Source: Hymenobacter polaris
GTDB taxonomy: Bacteria > Bacteroidota > Bacteroidia > Cytophagales > Hymenobacteraceae
NCBI RefSeq assembly: GCF_012927305.1
Contig: NZ_JABBGH010000003.1
Coordinates: 310,001 to 374,000 of the forward strand
Direction of reading: 5' to 3'
DNA: 64,000 nt
Position numbers and translations under genes: made by a program. The notes under the pieces were generated by a model that worked only from the letters and a program-made list of their open reading frames with translations, was not told the origin of the DNA and did not search any database. Position 1 is the stretch's first letter, and every line of letters begins with the position of its first letter. Shown here piece after piece: positions 34,201 to 42,933 of this stretch.

Positions 34201-34270
34201 TAAATGCGGGAATGAGGTGATGAGAAAGCGGAAGTATTTCATTCTCCCATTCCTGCATTCCCGCATTCCC
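34199..34270. repeat. inverted repeat filling much of the cphB/34323 spacer
   Basis: AATGCGGGAATG at 34202-34213 pairs perfectly with CATTCCCGCATT at 34256-34267; inner parts (TGAGAAAG, CATTCTCCCATTCCTGCATTCC) are repeated GGAATG-type units. It starts at the cphB stop codon. Confidence 0.6.
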
Positions 34271-34322
34271 CAAACTAAACGGCCCTAGTTTTGCGTTGGG
34301 GCTGACGGATATTTTTAACGCT

Positions 34323-35441
34323 ATGGCGCTGCTGCGTTTTCAGGTAGTTGGGGTGGGGCTGCTGGTACTGCTGGCCGGGGGCTGCATTCGCAAAACGGTG
34401 TCTTTCAACTCGAAAGACGAGATGCCCGTGATGGCCCTGGCCGAGCCCGGCGACTCGCTGACCACTACCGCCCGCCGGGGCCAGCCCAAGCTCAGCACCG
34501 CCGGCCGCAAAGCCGTGCTGACCAAAGAGGAAGAGAAAGCCGCTAAGGACGAGGAGAAAGCCGCCCAGCGCAAAAAGACGAAAACCAAGAAAAACGTCTT
34601 CCTGGGCGAGCGCGTGAAACGCGCTTTCGTAAAGTCGGGGCCGAAGGGTAAAAACCAGATTATTGAGGTGTTCTACTACCTCAAAACCTTCAAGCAGCCC
34701 AGCGAGCTAGCGCCGGCCGTGTATTACTACGACCCGCGCAAGCACAAGATTTTTAAGGCCGCCGAGCCCCTAGACCCGGCTACCGACAAGGTGCTGCACG
34801 GCGTGTATAAGAAGCTGCAAAACAACAAGGTGCTGGCTACCGGCTACTATGCCAACGGCACCCGCCACCTGCGCTGGGAAACCTTTGACACCAAGGGCAA
34901 CCTCACGGCCAAGACGCACTACGAGATGGGCTTCCCGCGCGATGCCAACATCAGCTACTACGACGCCGGCCAAACCATGATACGCGAAGTGGTGCCCTAC
35001 GTGAACGGCAAGCTGGAGGGTGACTACGTGAAATATACCGCCGACGGCAAGCGCGAATGGGCCGGCAAGTTTGAAAACGGCCACCGGGTAGGGGAGTGGA
35101 CCAACTACTGGGATTACAAAAACTACCGCCACTACGTGCTGCAATACGCCGATAGCGGCTACGACCCCGAGCCTGAGGAGCCCGAGTTGATTCGGGAGTA
35201 CAGCCACGGTGGCTCGGTGATTTACGACAAGGAGAAGAACATCGATAAGCGCGCCGATGCCGACCCCGATGCGGCCGCCAAGCCCGATGCGCGCCGCCCC
35301 GGCAGCCACGGCGCGCCCGCCCCGCGCCCGCCCGTGCGCAAAGCCGCCGACCGCCGCCCCGGCTACCACCCCAAGCCGGCCGCTACGCCCCCGCCCGTGC
35401 CCGCCACGCCCCGCGATACCACTGCGTCGCCGGCCCGGTAG
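34323..35441 (+). CDS. lipoprotein with MORN-like repeats
   Basis: A 372-residue protein with lipoprotein signal (LLAGGC at about residues 18-23). A Lys/Glu-rich coiled segment follows (about 72-105, TKEEEKAAKDEEKAAQRKK). The middle has MORN-like units: GYYANGTRHLRWETFDTKGN, YVNGKLEGDYVKYTADGK and GKFENGHRVGEWTNYWD. The tail (from about 310) is Pro/Ala/Arg-rich and disordered. MORN-like proteins are common in Bacteroidota, with no agreed function. ATG 34323 gives the signal peptide directly. Confidence 0.75.
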   Translation: MALLRFQVVGVGLLVLLAGGCIRKTVSFNSKDEMPVMALAEPGDSLTTTARRGQPKLSTAGRKAVLTKEEEKAAKDEEKAAQRKKTKTKKNVFLGERVKRAFVKSGPKGKNQIIEVFYYLKTFKQPSELAPAVYYYDPRKHKIFKAAEPLDPATDKVLHGVYKKLQNNKVLATGYYANGTRHLRWETFDTKGNLTAKTHYEMGFPRDANISYYDAGQTMIREVVPYVNGKLEGDYVKYTADGKREWAGKFENGHRVGEWTNYWDYKNYRHYVLQYADSGYDPEPEEPELIREYSHGGSVIYDKEKNIDKRADADPDAAAKPDARRPGSHGAPAPRPPVRKAADRRPGYHPKPAATPPPVPATPRDTTASPAR

Positions 35442-35456
35442 CCCTAGGGCCCACTC

Positions 35457-35816
35457 TTACCAAAAAGCATCCTCAAACACTTCCAGCTGGAAGCCCTGGC
35501 TGAGGGGCGTCAGTGCCAGGATGTCGAAGCGGATGTCGCCGCGCCAGTCTAGCTCCTCCTGTAAGTGCGTGGCCGCCAGTCGGAATAGCTCTTTCTTGCG
35601 GGCCGACACGAAGGTTTCGGGCGGGCCGTACTGGCTGGTGCTGCGGGTTTTCACTTCGGCGAACACCAGCAGTTCCTGGCCCCGGCGCAGCACCAGGTCT
35701 ACCTCGGCGCGGCCGTGGCGGTAGCCCTGAGCCAGCACCTCGAAGCCCGCTTGCCGGTAGAAGTCGGCCGCGGCGGCCTCGCCCGCTTGGCCTAGCACTT
35801 GGGCCGGAGTGCGCAT
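35457..35816 (-). CDS. yraN: YraN/UPF0102 family endonuclease-like protein
   Basis: A 119-residue protein with the family pattern GEAAAADFYRQAGFEVLAQG, then RHGRAEVDLVLRRGQELLVF, AEVKTRS and FDILAL. The E-x-D and E-x-K residues form a restriction-endonuclease-like PD-(D/E)XK site. Its role is unclear; it is thought to act in DNA processing or repair. It is convergent with the lipoprotein gene upstream and divergent from lipB, with a CCCTAGGG in each spacer. Confidence 0.9.
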   Translation of the reverse strand: MRTPAQVLGQAGEAAAADFYRQAGFEVLAQGYRHGRAEVDLVLRRGQELLVFAEVKTRSTSQYGPPETFVSARKKELFRLAATHLQEELDWRGDIRFDILALTPLSQGFQLEVFEDAFW

Positions 35817-35908
35817 AAGTAATTGGCTAATAAGCTATAAAAGACAATGCTCCAGGCTGAGCGGCAACAGGCCCCTAGGGGGTGCAAGCTAAAGCCTGCC
35901 GGGTGAAG

Positions 35909-35916
35909 TATTTTTG
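35909..35916 (+). promoter_or_regulatory. -7 element upstream of lipB
   Basis: TATTTTTG is an exact TAnnTTTG match, 33 nt before the GTG start of lipB. No clear -33 box. Confidence 0.45.
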
Positions 35917-35948
35917 CCGTAACTTCTATAGTATTACGTTTCTACCCC

Positions 35949-36785
35949 GTGTTGCCCACCCCGCCCGACCAGTATTCGGCCTGCCAGGCCCCGGCCGCCC
36001 CGCCGGTTGCGTTGCCCGCGCCGGCCACCTGGCCCGCGGTGCAGGTGCAGGCCCTAGGGCTAGTGCCCTACGTGCCCACCTGGGAGCTGCAGGAACAGCT
36101 ACTAGCCGCTACGCTAGCCATAAAGGCGGCTAATCGGACGGCTGCCGCTGAGGGCCGGCCGCCGCAGCCCACACCCCAGCACCTGCTGCTGTGCGAGCAC
36201 CCACCCACCTACACCCTCGGCAAAAGCGGCAAGCCCGAACACCTGCTGCTCGGCGAAGCTGCCCTGGCCGCGCACGGCGCCACCTTTCACCGCATCAACC
36301 GCGGAGGCGACATTACTTTCCACGGTCCGGGCCAGCTGGTGGCCTACCCCATCCTCGACCTGGAAGCCCTGCGGCCCGACATCCACTGGTACCTGCGGGC
36401 GCTGGAGGAAGCGGTGATTCAGACGCTGGCGAGCTACGGGCTACGGGCGGGCCGCATTGCGGGCCTCACCGGCGTGTGGCTCGACTGGGAAGCAGGTGCC
36501 CCTAGGCCGCGCAAAATCTGCGCCATGGGAGTGCGGTGCAGCCGCTGGGTCACGCTGCACGGCCTGGCCCTCAACGTGAATACCGACTTGCGCTACTTCA
36601 GTTACATTGTGCCCTGCGGCATTGCCGATAAGGCTGTTACTTCGCTGCAAACCGAGCTGGGCCGCGCCGTGCCCCTGGCCGAAGTGCAGGCGCGCCTGCT
36701 GCCCGAGCTACTGCGGCAGCTGGGGGCCGTGCCCGCAGCGCCTTCTTTTTCGCTGGCCCCAGCGGCGGCCCCCCTGCCCGTATGA
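35949..36785 (+). CDS. lipB: octanoyltransferase (lipoate biosynthesis)
   Basis: Transfers octanoyl from acyl-carrier protein to lipoyl domains of 2-oxoacid dehydrogenases. Seen: CEHPPTYTLGKSG, the LipB signature HRINRGGDITFHGPGQLVAY (about residues 116-135), the catalytic Lys in RKICAMGVRCSRWVTLHG and the catalytic Cys in YIVPCGIADKAV. The start is uncertain: GTG 35949 adds a 30-residue Pro/Ala-rich lead before the conserved part, and no ATG is available. It overlaps the next gene by ATGA (4 nt), so the two are translationally coupled. Confidence 0.93.
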   Translation: MLPTPPDQYSACQAPAAPPVALPAPATWPAVQVQALGLVPYVPTWELQEQLLAATLAIKAANRTAAAEGRPPQPTPQHLLLCEHPPTYTLGKSGKPEHLLLGEAALAAHGATFHRINRGGDITFHGPGQLVAYPILDLEALRPDIHWYLRALEEAVIQTLASYGLRAGRIAGLTGVWLDWEAGAPRPRKICAMGVRCSRWVTLHGLALNVNTDLRYFSYIVPCGIADKAVTSLQTELGRAVPLAEVQARLLPELLRQLGAVPAAPSFSLAPAAAPLPV

Positions 36786-37207
36786 AGCAAGATATTTCGT
36801 TTGAGCCCGTAGCGGGCGTATCAGTGGCCGTAGTGCCCGACCAGCCTACCCCCACCCCAGGCGAGGCTGACCAAGCCGTGTGGACCGTTTACCTGTTGAA
36901 CAACAACGACTTTGAGTTGGAAAATGTGCTGGTAAGTGCCGACGGGTACGGCGCGCAGCCCACCGGCGAAATGGTGCGCACCTCCACGCTGCGCTACCAT
37001 TTTGAGCAGGTGGCTCCCCACTCCGCCACCGCCATCGAGCTGATTAGCCCGGCCGTATTTCACCTCACCAACCAATATTGGGTGAGCTACTACGTGGCGG
37101 GCCAGATTTTTGACAAGAAGTTTTTGTTTGTGCCAGGGGCTATAGACGGGGCCAACCTGAGCCGCGTCGATTTGCTGGCCGGCCAAGTGGGCGTGTTGCA
37201 CAGCTAG
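36782..37207 (+). CDS. hypothetical protein coupled to lipB
   Basis: A 141-residue soluble protein starting in the ATGA overlap with the lipB stop. Visible features: SVAVVPDQPTPTPGEADQAV, LLNNNDFELENVLVSADGYG, FEQVAPHSATAIELISPAVF and YYVAGQIFDKKFLFV, an all-beta pattern. No cofactor or catalytic motif. The tight coupling suggests a role linked to lipoate transfer or shared expression, which is only inference. Confidence 0.75.
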   Translation: MKQDISFEPVAGVSVAVVPDQPTPTPGEADQAVWTVYLLNNNDFELENVLVSADGYGAQPTGEMVRTSTLRYHFEQVAPHSATAIELISPAVFHLTNQYWVSYYVAGQIFDKKFLFVPGAIDGANLSRVDLLAGQVGVLHS

Positions 37208-37260
37208 GTCCGCTGGGTGGGGCTCGTCATCAGCTTGTTTACCGTTATAACTAGTATTAT

Positions 37261-38334
37261 ATGAGTCATTTAAGTCTATACCTAGGGTTGGCTTGCTTGT
37301 GGGCGCTACTGGTGTCCATGTTTGCCGTGCCGTCTATCATCTACATCGCTCACCTCAAAAACCTGCTCGATACCCCCAACGGCCGCACCGTGCACAAGTC
37401 GCTGACGCCCCGCCTGGGCGGCGTGGCCGTTTTCGCAGGCTTTATGTCGGCGCTTACCATCTTCGCCCCCCTCAGCAACGGGGTGAAGGAGCTGCTAGCG
37501 GGCTGCATTATCCTCTTCTTTGTGGGGCTGAAAGATGATATGGTGACTATTTCGGTAGCCAAAAAATTTGTGGGCCAACTCCTGGCCACGGGTATTGTCA
37601 TGATAATGGCCGACGTGCGCATTACCAGTTTCCAGGGGGTGCTGGGCATCGGCGAGCTACCTATGGGCGTGAGCTACGGCTTCACGTTCGTCATCATCGT
37701 GGGAATTACCAATGCCATCAACCTTATTGACGGGCTCGATGGGCTGGCGGGCTCCATCGTGCTCATTATCTCGGGCACGTTCGGGTACTACTTTTTTCGC
37801 TACGGTGGCCCCGAGTTCAGCAACTACTCCTTCGTGTCCGTATGCCTGATTGGTGGTATTCTAGGCTTTTTACGCTACAACTTCCACCACGCCAGCATTT
37901 TCATGGGCGATACGGGCTCGCTCGTGTGCGGCTTTATCGTGTCTATTCTGGCCATTCAGTTCATCGAGCTGGGCGCGCGCACGGGCCAGCCTTTCAGCAG
38001 CTCTTCGCCCGCCATCACCCTAGGCATCCTGTTTGTGCCGCTTTTTGATACCCTGCGCGTATTTGTGCTGCGCATGGCGGCCGGCCATTCGCCCTTCCTG
38101 CCTGATAAAAACCACATTCACCACCGCATCCTGGCCATGGGCTTTTCCCAAATCAGCACTGTGCTGCTGCTGGCCCTGCTCAATGTGGTAGTGGTGCTGG
38201 TAGTCATCAACCTCTACGAGCTGGGCAATATGGTGCTCATTGGCATCATCGCGGTTATATCACTGGCATTGAGCGTGTTTCTGGGGGTGCACCACAGCCG
38301 AGCGGCGCGGCGCCAGGTAGCTACGCCCTCCTAG
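37261..38334 (+). CDS. undecaprenyl-phosphate sugar-1-phosphate transferase (WecA/MraY family)
   Basis: A 357-residue inner-membrane protein with about 10-11 helices. Seen: HKSLTPRLGGVAVFAGF, GLKDDM (the DD pair), NAINLIDGLDGLAGS, FMGDTGSLVCGF, and the NHIHHRIL motif of the WecA/TagO branch (MraY differs here). Such enzymes move GlcNAc-1-P or similar to undecaprenyl phosphate, the first step of O-antigen or other wall polymer synthesis. No other polysaccharide genes are adjacent, so the polymer is unknown. The stop TAG lies in a CCTAGG. Confidence 0.9.
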   Translation: MSHLSLYLGLACLWALLVSMFAVPSIIYIAHLKNLLDTPNGRTVHKSLTPRLGGVAVFAGFMSALTIFAPLSNGVKELLAGCIILFFVGLKDDMVTISVAKKFVGQLLATGIVMIMADVRITSFQGVLGIGELPMGVSYGFTFVIIVGITNAINLIDGLDGLAGSIVLIISGTFGYYFFRYGGPEFSNYSFVSVCLIGGILGFLRYNFHHASIFMGDTGSLVCGFIVSILAIQFIELGARTGQPFSSSSPAITLGILFVPLFDTLRVFVLRMAAGHSPFLPDKNHIHHRILAMGFSQISTVLLLALLNVVVVLVVINLYELGNMVLIGIIAVISLALSVFLGVHHSRAARRQVATPS

Positions 38335-38374
38335 GTTGCCGGTCCGATTTTCTTTCTCAACCTCCACCTACCCC

Positions 38375-39562
38375 ATGCGCGCACGTAGGCTGCTGCGGTA
38401 CTGCTGGCTAGGGCTGCTGCTGAGCCTGGCGGGCCTAGCCCGCGGGGCCGAGTACCGCCCGCTGCCGCCGCCCGCCCCCACTGGCCTCGACCCCGCCAAT
38501 TGGCTGCTGCACGATGCCGCCGGCAACCGGCTGATTTTATACTTGCCCGGCTACCACGCGCCTGCCCACACCTACTACCAATGGCTGCGGCTGGTGCCGC
38601 TGCGCCCCTTCCGACTAGCTTTCACGGCCCAGCCCGGTCTCACTATTTTCCTCGATAACCAACTGGTATTCACGGCACCCGCAGCCGGTAGCTATACCAT
38701 TGACCTGGGGGCGCGGGTACTGTCTGCGCGCCAGGGGCAGCCCCACCTGCTGGCCGTATGGCAGCCCGACGGCTACCCGCTGCTCAGCTCGTTTGCGGCC
38801 GAAATGGGCACTAGTGCTCCCGCAGCGGCCACGCAGCCCCAGGTTGCCTCGCCCACCCGGGCGTTGCTACGCCTAGGGCCTCCCCAGAGCCAAAACGTGC
38901 TGCTGCTGCTACTGCTGCTAGTAGGGATACTCTACGGCGTTGTGCGCAGCACTTTTCCAGCGGCGCTGGCCCCGGTGCTGCAAATCAGCGAGCTAGCCAG
39001 CAGCCACAACGAGCCGCAGGCTTTCTTAACCCGGCCGGCCTTCACGCTGCTCAATCTAGTGCTGGTGGCCCTGTTCTCGCTGTCGCTGGCGCTGCTGCTC
39101 ACGGCCTTGCGCACCGACCTGGGCAGCCTGCCGCTGGTGCGCCAGCTGCTCGACGTGCCCGAGTCGGCCGTAATGGCGCGCGTACTGCTCTATACTTTGT
39201 TGATAATGAGCTTTGTGCTAGCTAAGTTTCTGCTGCTCGAGCTGATGAGCTATATCTTCGACCTGCGCGAGCTGGTGAACGTGCACTACCGCGAGTTTTT
39301 GCGCACCACGCTGCTGCTGGGCCTAGGGCTGCCGCTGGTGCTGCTGCTTTACCTGGGGCTGAACACCCGCTGGCCACTCGTGGTGGAAGTAGCCAATGGC
39401 TCGGTGCTGCTGCTGCTCACCCTCACGGTGCTGCGCGTTGCGCGCACGCTGCACCAACGCGCTTCGCTGCTTAATCTTCATTTGTTCGCTTACCTTTGTG
39501 CTACCGAAATACTGCCCATAGCGGTGCTATTGAAACTCATCGTCTTTACTTATCCTACTTAA
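38375..39562 (+). CDS. DUF4271 membrane protein
   Basis: A 395-residue protein with an N-terminal signal (cleavage near GLARGAEY), an extracytoplasmic beta-rich domain to about residue 165, then about six or seven helices. The stretch FVLAKFLLLELMSYIFDLRE followed by VHYREFLRTTLLLG is typical of DUF4271 of Bacteroidota. This gene commonly precedes hemD there, as here (67 nt apart). Function unknown. ATG 38375 was chosen because it starts the signal peptide; the frame is open 13 codons more. Confidence 0.8.
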   Translation: MRARRLLRYCWLGLLLSLAGLARGAEYRPLPPPAPTGLDPANWLLHDAAGNRLILYLPGYHAPAHTYYQWLRLVPLRPFRLAFTAQPGLTIFLDNQLVFTAPAAGSYTIDLGARVLSARQGQPHLLAVWQPDGYPLLSSFAAEMGTSAPAAATQPQVASPTRALLRLGPPQSQNVLLLLLLLVGILYGVVRSTFPAALAPVLQISELASSHNEPQAFLTRPAFTLLNLVLVALFSLSLALLLTALRTDLGSLPLVRQLLDVPESAVMARVLLYTLLIMSFVLAKFLLLELMSYIFDLRELVNVHYREFLRTTLLLGLGLPLVLLLYLGLNTRWPLVVEVANGSVLLLLTLTVLRVARTLHQRASLLNLHLFAYLCATEILPIAVLLKLIVFTYPT

Positions 39563-39629
39563 ACTGGTCAGTTACGCCATTTTAGGTTCTGTTTCTCTAT
39601 TGTTCTAGCGTTACCCTTTTCTTTTCATT

Positions 39630-40454
39630 ATGGCCAATAGCGCACCATCGCCCGGTCAGGACCGGCACGCCAAGCCTATTCGCAGCATCCTGGTTACGCA
39701 GCCGAAGCCCGCTACCGACGTATCGCCTTATTCTTCGCTGGCTGACAAGTACGGCATTCAGGTCGATTTCCGGGAGTTCATCGAGGTGCAAGGCGTTCCT
39801 TACAAAGAATTTCGCAAGGAAAAGGTCAATATTCTAGAGCACACGGCTGTTATCTTCACCAGTCGCAACGCCGTCGACCATTTTTTCCGCACCTGCCAGG
39901 AAGCCAAGCTGGAAATGCCAGCAGAAATGAAGTACTTCTGTATTTCCGAGCAAACGGCCAACTACCTGCAGAAATACATTGTGCTACGCAAGCGCAAGCT
40001 CTTCGTGGGCCAGCGCACGGCGGCCGACTTGTTTGATGTCATCAAGAAGCACAAGAGCGAGAAATTTCTCTATCCCTGCTCCGATATCCGCAAGGACGAC
40101 CTGCCCGAGTTTATGCGGGCCAATAATCTGAAGTTCACCGAGGCAGTCATCTACCGCACCGTAGCCAGCGACCTTTCCGACCTGGCTGAGGTGAAATACG
40201 ACTGCCTAGCGTTTTTTAGTCCTTCGGGCATCAGCTCGCTGTTCATCAACTTCCCCGACTTTACTCAGGATGCCACGCGCATCGCCGCCTTCGGCCCCAC
40301 TACCGCCAAGGCCGTGCGCGACGCCGACCTTATCCTGGACATCGAGGCGCCCATGCCCAACGCGCCTTCCATGGCCGGCGCCATCGAGGCCTACATCCGC
40401 CAGCACAATGGGCAACCCAGCGTAGCCACCGATAAAAACAAGAGCGCCAATTAA
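39630..40454 (+). CDS. hemD: uroporphyrinogen-III synthase
   Basis: Closes and flips the linear tetrapyrrole hydroxymethylbilane to uroporphyrinogen III in haem synthesis. The 274-residue protein has the low-conservation two-domain HemD pattern: ILVTQPKPATDVSPYSSLAD, AVIFTSRNAVDHFF, KFLYPCSDIRKDDL, YRTVASDLSDL, FFSPSGISSLF and IAAFGPTTAKAV. This divergent form is the usual one in Bacteroidota and is recognised partly by its DUF4271 neighbour. It is followed by a terminator. Confidence 0.88.
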   Translation: MANSAPSPGQDRHAKPIRSILVTQPKPATDVSPYSSLADKYGIQVDFREFIEVQGVPYKEFRKEKVNILEHTAVIFTSRNAVDHFFRTCQEAKLEMPAEMKYFCISEQTANYLQKYIVLRKRKLFVGQRTAADLFDVIKKHKSEKFLYPCSDIRKDDLPEFMRANNLKFTEAVIYRTVASDLSDLAEVKYDCLAFFSPSGISSLFINFPDFTQDATRIAAFGPTTAKAVRDADLILDIEAPMPNAPSMAGAIEAYIRQHNGQPSVATDKNKSAN

Positions 40455-40476
40455 CTATAACTGCCTCGTTTAGAAA

Positions 40477-40513
40477 GGCCAGCCTGCGTGACTAATCGCG
40501 GGCTGGCTTTTTT
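40477..40513 (+). terminator. hairpin with T-run after hemD
   Basis: GCCAGCCTGCG (40478-40488) pairs with CGCGGGCTGGC (40497-40507) with one G-T type position, followed by seven T. Intrinsic terminator 23 nt after the stop. Confidence 0.85.
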
Positions 40514-40546
40514 GCGTTCTACCTCAGTACGGTGCAATTTCGTGGG

Positions 40547-40554
40547 TACATTTG
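40547..40554 (+). promoter_or_regulatory. -7 element upstream of porP
   Basis: TACATTTG is an exact TAnnTTTG match, 73 bp before the porP ATG and just after the hemD terminator, so it is well placed to start the T9SS operon. Confidence 0.45.
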
Positions 40555-40626
40555 GTGTTAAGTACCCAGGTCTGCCTAGGCTGGTACGGGCTTGCTTTGC
40601 CCACCCGCTCTTTCCCCCTCGCTCAT

Positions 40627-41622
40627 ATGAAAAAAATCTTACTCGCCGCCTTATTGCTGGCAGCGGCTGGCTCGGTACGGGCGCAGCAGCAGCCGCAATT
40701 CACCCACTACGGCCTCAACGGCATGTACCTGAATCCCGCCTATGCGGGCATCAAGCAGCAAGTCGAGGTCAACGTAATCGGGCGCTACCAGTACCTGAAT
40801 CTGGGCAACACCTTGGGGGATGATAACGGCTCGCCGCGCACGGGTATGGTATCGGCTTCCATTCCAATTTTGCCCCTAGGGGGTGGGGTGGGCATTGCCG
40901 CCTATTACGACCAGGCCGGCGTGACCAAGATTACCAATACTGCGCTCTCCTACTCGCAGCACATCAAGCTGGGCCAGGGCCGCCTGGGCATCGGCGTGCA
41001 GGGTATTTATACCTATATAGGGAAGGGTACTTATCGGGCCATCGACCCCGACGACATTAATATCCCAGCCAACGCTTCCGACCATAAGTTTGACCTAGGG
41101 GCCGGGCTGTGGTACGAAGCCCCCAAGTTTTACGCTGGCTTGAGCTTGAACAACCTGTTGCGCTCCGAGTATACGTTCAAAAGCAACGGAACCCAAGGTG
41201 TTGGTAGCCAGTACTTAGGCGAAAACCATGCTTACTTAAGTACCGGCTACAATATCGAAGCTTCCTCCAGCGTTACCGTCACGCCCATGGCACTAGTAAA
41301 AGCCGTGCTGCCAGGGCGCTACGACACCAAAAGCAAATACGACAACCAGCACAATTACTCGTTTGAGGCCGGTGTGCGGGCCACGGTAAATGACCAATTT
41401 TCAGTAGGCGCGAACTATCGCTACGACGAATCCATTTCAGGCCTGCTAGGCTACGCCTTCGGGGCCGACAATCGCTACCGCATTGGCTACGCTTTCGACT
41501 TTATTGCCTTTAACCAAGCCGCTCGCGCCTTCAGCTCCCACGAAATACTCTTCCAGTTGCGGCTGCCCCAAATGACCCTACTCACGCGCCCTGCTATCCA
41601 CACCCCGCGTTATAGCTTCTAG
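40627..41622 (+). CDS. porP: type IX secretion PorP/SprF family outer-membrane protein
   Basis: A 331-residue outer-membrane beta-barrel with signal peptide (cleavage near SVRAQQQ). The family start QFTHYGLNGMYLNPAYAGIK is at about residues 21-41, and the C-terminus ends in aromatic RYSF. PorP/SprF proteins work with the T9SS and hold secreted proteins at the surface. It precedes gldK-gldL-gldM-gldN as in many Bacteroidota. ATG 40627 gives the signal peptide. The open frame extends 25 codons further upstream, without support. Confidence 0.92.
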   Translation: MKKILLAALLLAAAGSVRAQQQPQFTHYGLNGMYLNPAYAGIKQQVEVNVIGRYQYLNLGNTLGDDNGSPRTGMVSASIPILPLGGGVGIAAYYDQAGVTKITNTALSYSQHIKLGQGRLGIGVQGIYTYIGKGTYRAIDPDDINIPANASDHKFDLGAGLWYEAPKFYAGLSLNNLLRSEYTFKSNGTQGVGSQYLGENHAYLSTGYNIEASSSVTVTPMALVKAVLPGRYDTKSKYDNQHNYSFEAGVRATVNDQFSVGANYRYDESISGLLGYAFGADNRYRIGYAFDFIAFNQAARAFSSHEILFQLRLPQMTLLTRPAIHTPRYSF

Positions 41623-41760
41623 ATTTTTTTGGATTTTTCCAGCTTGCAGCAAAAGGGTCAAGTAGTAAAAAAGACAATAATTTCGTAGTCAAAACCAGCT
41701 CATTCAGCCCTTTTCCCCTACTTCTCAACGAATAATTATACTATCTGCAGGCCGGAAATA

Positions 41761-41791
41761 TTGTGCGAAAGCTGCAGATGGTGTAGCTTTG
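41761..41791 (+). promoter_or_regulatory. full Bacteroidota promoter before gldK
   Basis: TTG at 41761-41763 and TAGCTTTG at 41784-41791 are separated by 20 nt, matching the -33/-7 consensus (TTTG-N19-21-TAnnTTTG). It lies 63 bp before the gldK ATG and gives gldKLMN its own promoter, apart from porP. Two CTGCAG hexamers (41748 and 41772 areas) flank the -33 side and may be an operator. Confidence 0.65.
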
Positions 41792-41853
41792 CCATCAACA
41801 TGCAATTCGACACAATTAACGCCTAGGTATAAGATTAATTCTTTCTTGTTATT

Positions 41854-42870
41854 ATGAAAAAAATTCTGGTATTCCCGCTACTCGCGCTTTCGGGACTAAT
41901 GCTGGGTGGTTGCTTTACCAAAGACTTTGGTGGCGACCTCGTGGGCTCGGAAGACCGTCCTATCTATAATCCTCAGGAAGTACCTTTTGGCATGGTGGCT
42001 TGCCCCGGCGGCACCTTCCACATGGGCCAAACCGACCAGGACATCGCAGCCTCGATGGTGAACATGAACAAGCAGGTGACTATCGCCGGCTTCTACATGG
42101 ATGAGACCGAAATTACGAACAACGAATACCGCCAGTTCGTCAATGCCATTATGCAGGACTCGGTGGAAGCCCTAGGCGAAGACTACATTAAAACGGAGCT
42201 TTATCCCGATACCACGGTGTGGGTGCGTGACTTTACCTACCACATGGGCGACCCGCTGCTGGAATATTACTACTCGCACCCAGCTTTTGACGACTACCCG
42301 GTGGTGGGCGTAGACTGGTTTGCAGCCAAGTATTTCTGCAACTGGCGCACCAAGCTCAAGAATACCCACAACGAAGAAAGGGGCGAGTCGCCCATGCCCA
42401 ACTTTCGCTTGCCTTCGGAAGCGGAGTGGGAGTACGCTGCCCGCGGGGGCCGCGAGCTGGCTACCTTCCCCTGGGGTGGCCCTTACGTGCGCAACACCAA
42501 AGGCTGCATGCTGGCCAACTTCAAGCCCGGCCGCGGTGACTATGCTTCGGATGGCTACGCCTACACCTCGGAGGTGGGCTCATACTTCCCCAACGACTTT
42601 GGCCTGTATGACATGGCCGGCAACGTGAGCGAGTGGTGCGACGACGCCTACATGGAAGCGGCTGTGCCGGTAGTGTGGGACCTGAACCCCACCAACCCCG
42701 ACGATAACGAGCCTCGCAAAGTAGTGCGTGGCGGCTCGTGGAAAGATATTCAGTACTTCCTCGAAACCGGCACCCGCAACTTCGAATACCAGGATTCGTC
42801 GCGCTCCTACATCGGCTTCCGCTGCTCGATGATTCAAATTGGCATGGGCACCAACCGTCGTCTCAACTAA
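41854..42870 (+). CDS. gldK: T9SS/gliding ring lipoprotein GldK (PorK)
   Basis: A 338-residue outer-membrane lipoprotein (lipobox LMLGGC at about residues 15-20). The body is a formylglycine-generating-enzyme-like (SUMF1) fold: MVACPGGTFHMGQTDQD, GFYMDETEITNNEYRQFVN, FRLPSEAEWEYAARGGREL, MAGNVSEWCDD and VVRGGSWKD. With GldN it forms the periplasmic ring of the type IX machine. Starts after the 41761 promoter. It leads gldL, gldM and gldN in the standard order. It is shorter than the flavobacterial form. Confidence 0.95.
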   Translation: MKKILVFPLLALSGLMLGGCFTKDFGGDLVGSEDRPIYNPQEVPFGMVACPGGTFHMGQTDQDIAASMVNMNKQVTIAGFYMDETEITNNEYRQFVNAIMQDSVEALGEDYIKTELYPDTTVWVRDFTYHMGDPLLEYYYSHPAFDDYPVVGVDWFAAKYFCNWRTKLKNTHNEERGESPMPNFRLPSEAEWEYAARGGRELATFPWGGPYVRNTKGCMLANFKPGRGDYASDGYAYTSEVGSYFPNDFGLYDMAGNVSEWCDDAYMEAAVPVVWDLNPTNPDDNEPRKVVRGGSWKDIQYFLETGTRNFEYQDSSRSYIGFRCSMIQIGMGTNRRLN

Positions 42871-42933
42871 CCAGATTTACTTCCAACATCACCATTTCTT
42901 TTCTCCTACAACCTTTACCTATTTACAATTCAA

